Below are positions 13,052 to 13,803 of a stretch of 13,803 nucleotides of DNA, piece after piece. The DNA comes from Butyrivibrio sp. (GTDB lineage: Bacteria; Bacillota_A; Clostridia; Lachnospirales; Lachnospiraceae). The stretch's first letter is position 1. Each line of letters begins with the position of its first letter. The position numbers and the translations under genes were made by a program. A model generated the notes under the pieces. That model worked only from the letters and a program-made list of their open reading frames with translations, was not told the DNA's origin and ran no database searches. The stretch spans positions 1 through 13,803 of the forward strand of contig JAILOW010000190.1 of NCBI GenBank assembly GCA_024690635.1, given 5' to 3'.

Positions 13052-13803
13052 TCAGTCGTTGAGGAACCAGCCGCCTCTTGTGAGGAAGGTTCTGCTTGTT
13101 ACCATCTGATCGATGTTCATGCCGGTTACTGATGAATACTTGTCCTTGTAGGTTCCGGCCTGGTTGGTGTCGATGTACTTGTAAACATCGTAGGACTGCT
13201 TTTTGCTGCCGTCCAGGTTCTTAAGACCCTGAGCGATATGGCTCTCCATCTCGTGAGCATCATCAGTCTCTCTAAAGAGAATGAAGCTTGTGATGTAAGG
13301 GTTGTTCTGAGCCATGGTGTATGCATAAGCAATTGATGCCGCCTGGTACTCCTCGCCAAAGCTTGAAGTGTAGCCGATCTCTGAAAGAGAGATCTGGCGA
13401 ACAGCGCCCGAAGGGCTGAGGAATGAAGGCTGGCACATGTAATCTGTAAGGATGTAAATGTTCTCGATAGTGATATAAGGAGTAGCAAGAGACTGATTTA
13501 CATACTGAGCCTGCTGCTTCCATGCGTAGGGATCAAAGAGAGGTGCGTTGTAAGGATGAACTGAAAGGCACCAGTCAATGTTTCCTTCACGGTTGATGTA
13601 GTAGTTGAATCTGTCAAGGAACTCCTTTGCAAGGAAGCATCCGGGATTGGACTTTCTGTTCCACTCCTGGTCGATGGAGTTGTAAACCCTTGCGTTGGCG
13701 TTAACTGCCTTGATCTCGTTGTAGAAGATTCTGAAGGCCTTAACATACTCGCTGACATTGAGCTCAATGTTGGTTGAGTTCATGTAATACCACTCTGTTC
13801 TGG
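13052..13803 (-). CDS. DUF5722 glycoside-hydrolase-like protein, 5' end missing
   Basis: The C-terminal 250 residues or so of a gene that continues beyond the right edge. The first ATG inside the window (13783) is internal, because the frame stays open through RTEWYYM to 13803. Family-like motifs are EWYYMN, EYVKAFRIFYNEIKA, NARVYNSIDQEWN, GNIDWCLSVHPYNAPLFDP, ENIYILTDYM and ISLSEIGYTS, where SLSE could carry a TIM-barrel glutamate. From memory these match the DUF5722 family of TIM-barrel proteins, thought to be related to glycoside hydrolases. Family members are often secreted, but the signal region is outside the window. The substrate cannot be told. It is followed by the hairpin at 12992-13020. 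Confidence 0.85.
   Translation of the reverse strand, partial: RTEWYYMNSTNIELNVSEYVKAFRIFYNEIKAVNANARVYNSIDQEWNRKSNPGCFLAKEFLDRFNYYINREGNIDWCLSVHPYNAPLFDPYAWKQQAQYVNQSLATPYITIENIYILTDYMCQPSFLSPSGAVRQISLSEIGYTSSFGEEYQAASIAYAYTMAQNNPYITSFILFRETDDAHEMESHIAQGLKNLDGSKKQSYDVYKYIDTNQAGTYKDKYSSVTGMNIDQMVTSRTFLTRGGWFLND

Overview
The window reads as chromosomal DNA of a low-to-mid GC Firmicute, most likely a gut or rumen Lachnospiraceae of the Butyrivibrio type. This is inferred from the protein families present: a giant secreted BIG2/DUF6273-type surface protein, a DUF5722 glycoside-hydrolase-like protein, and an AAA_14/DUF4143-type ATPase, all with GGAG-type ribosome binding sites. No rRNA or housekeeping marker is present to fix the genus.

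All protein genes lie on the minus strand; only a tRNA-Pro(CGG) is on the plus strand. From left to right: the tRNA with promoter and terminator (80-252); a 600-aa AAA ATPase with a C-terminal PD-(D/E)XK-like motif (260-2062), whose promoter lies inside a perfect 23-bp inverted repeat (2081-2142); a terminator (2152-2181); a secreted protein of about 2489 aa with repeated Ig-like domains (2228-9697) and a possibly structured leader (about 9720-9885); a 265-aa PD-(D/E)XK-like protein that appears to start at an ATA codon (9965-10762); a tandem array of 13 units with an almost exact 54-bp period, each unit carrying an inverted repeat built on TAGTGTC / GACACTA (10781-11486); a candidate promoter with a palindrome (11580-11633); the terminator of the next gene (11635-11672); a CbbX/SpoVK-type AAA+ ATPase (11733-12980); a hairpin whose U-tract touches that gene's Shine-Dalgarno sequence (12992-13020); and the 3' part of a DUF5722 gene running off the right edge.

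The most interesting part is the 54-bp array directly upstream of the small nuclease-like gene. The array is non-coding and highly regular in spacing, with variable interiors and a 108-bp A/B higher-order order. It ends next to the gene's ribosome binding site. The 600-aa ATPase also carries a palindromic element at its 5' end, and the two proteins seem to share an N-terminal coiled-coil / YY-x-DG-x-YV module and a nuclease-like C-terminus. My working hypothesis is a nuclease-like protein linked in cis to its palindromic DNA or RNA array. No function for it can be read from sequence alone.

The remaining genes (surface protein, CbbX-like ATPase, DUF5722 protein) are separated by terminators and show no clear functional link to the array.
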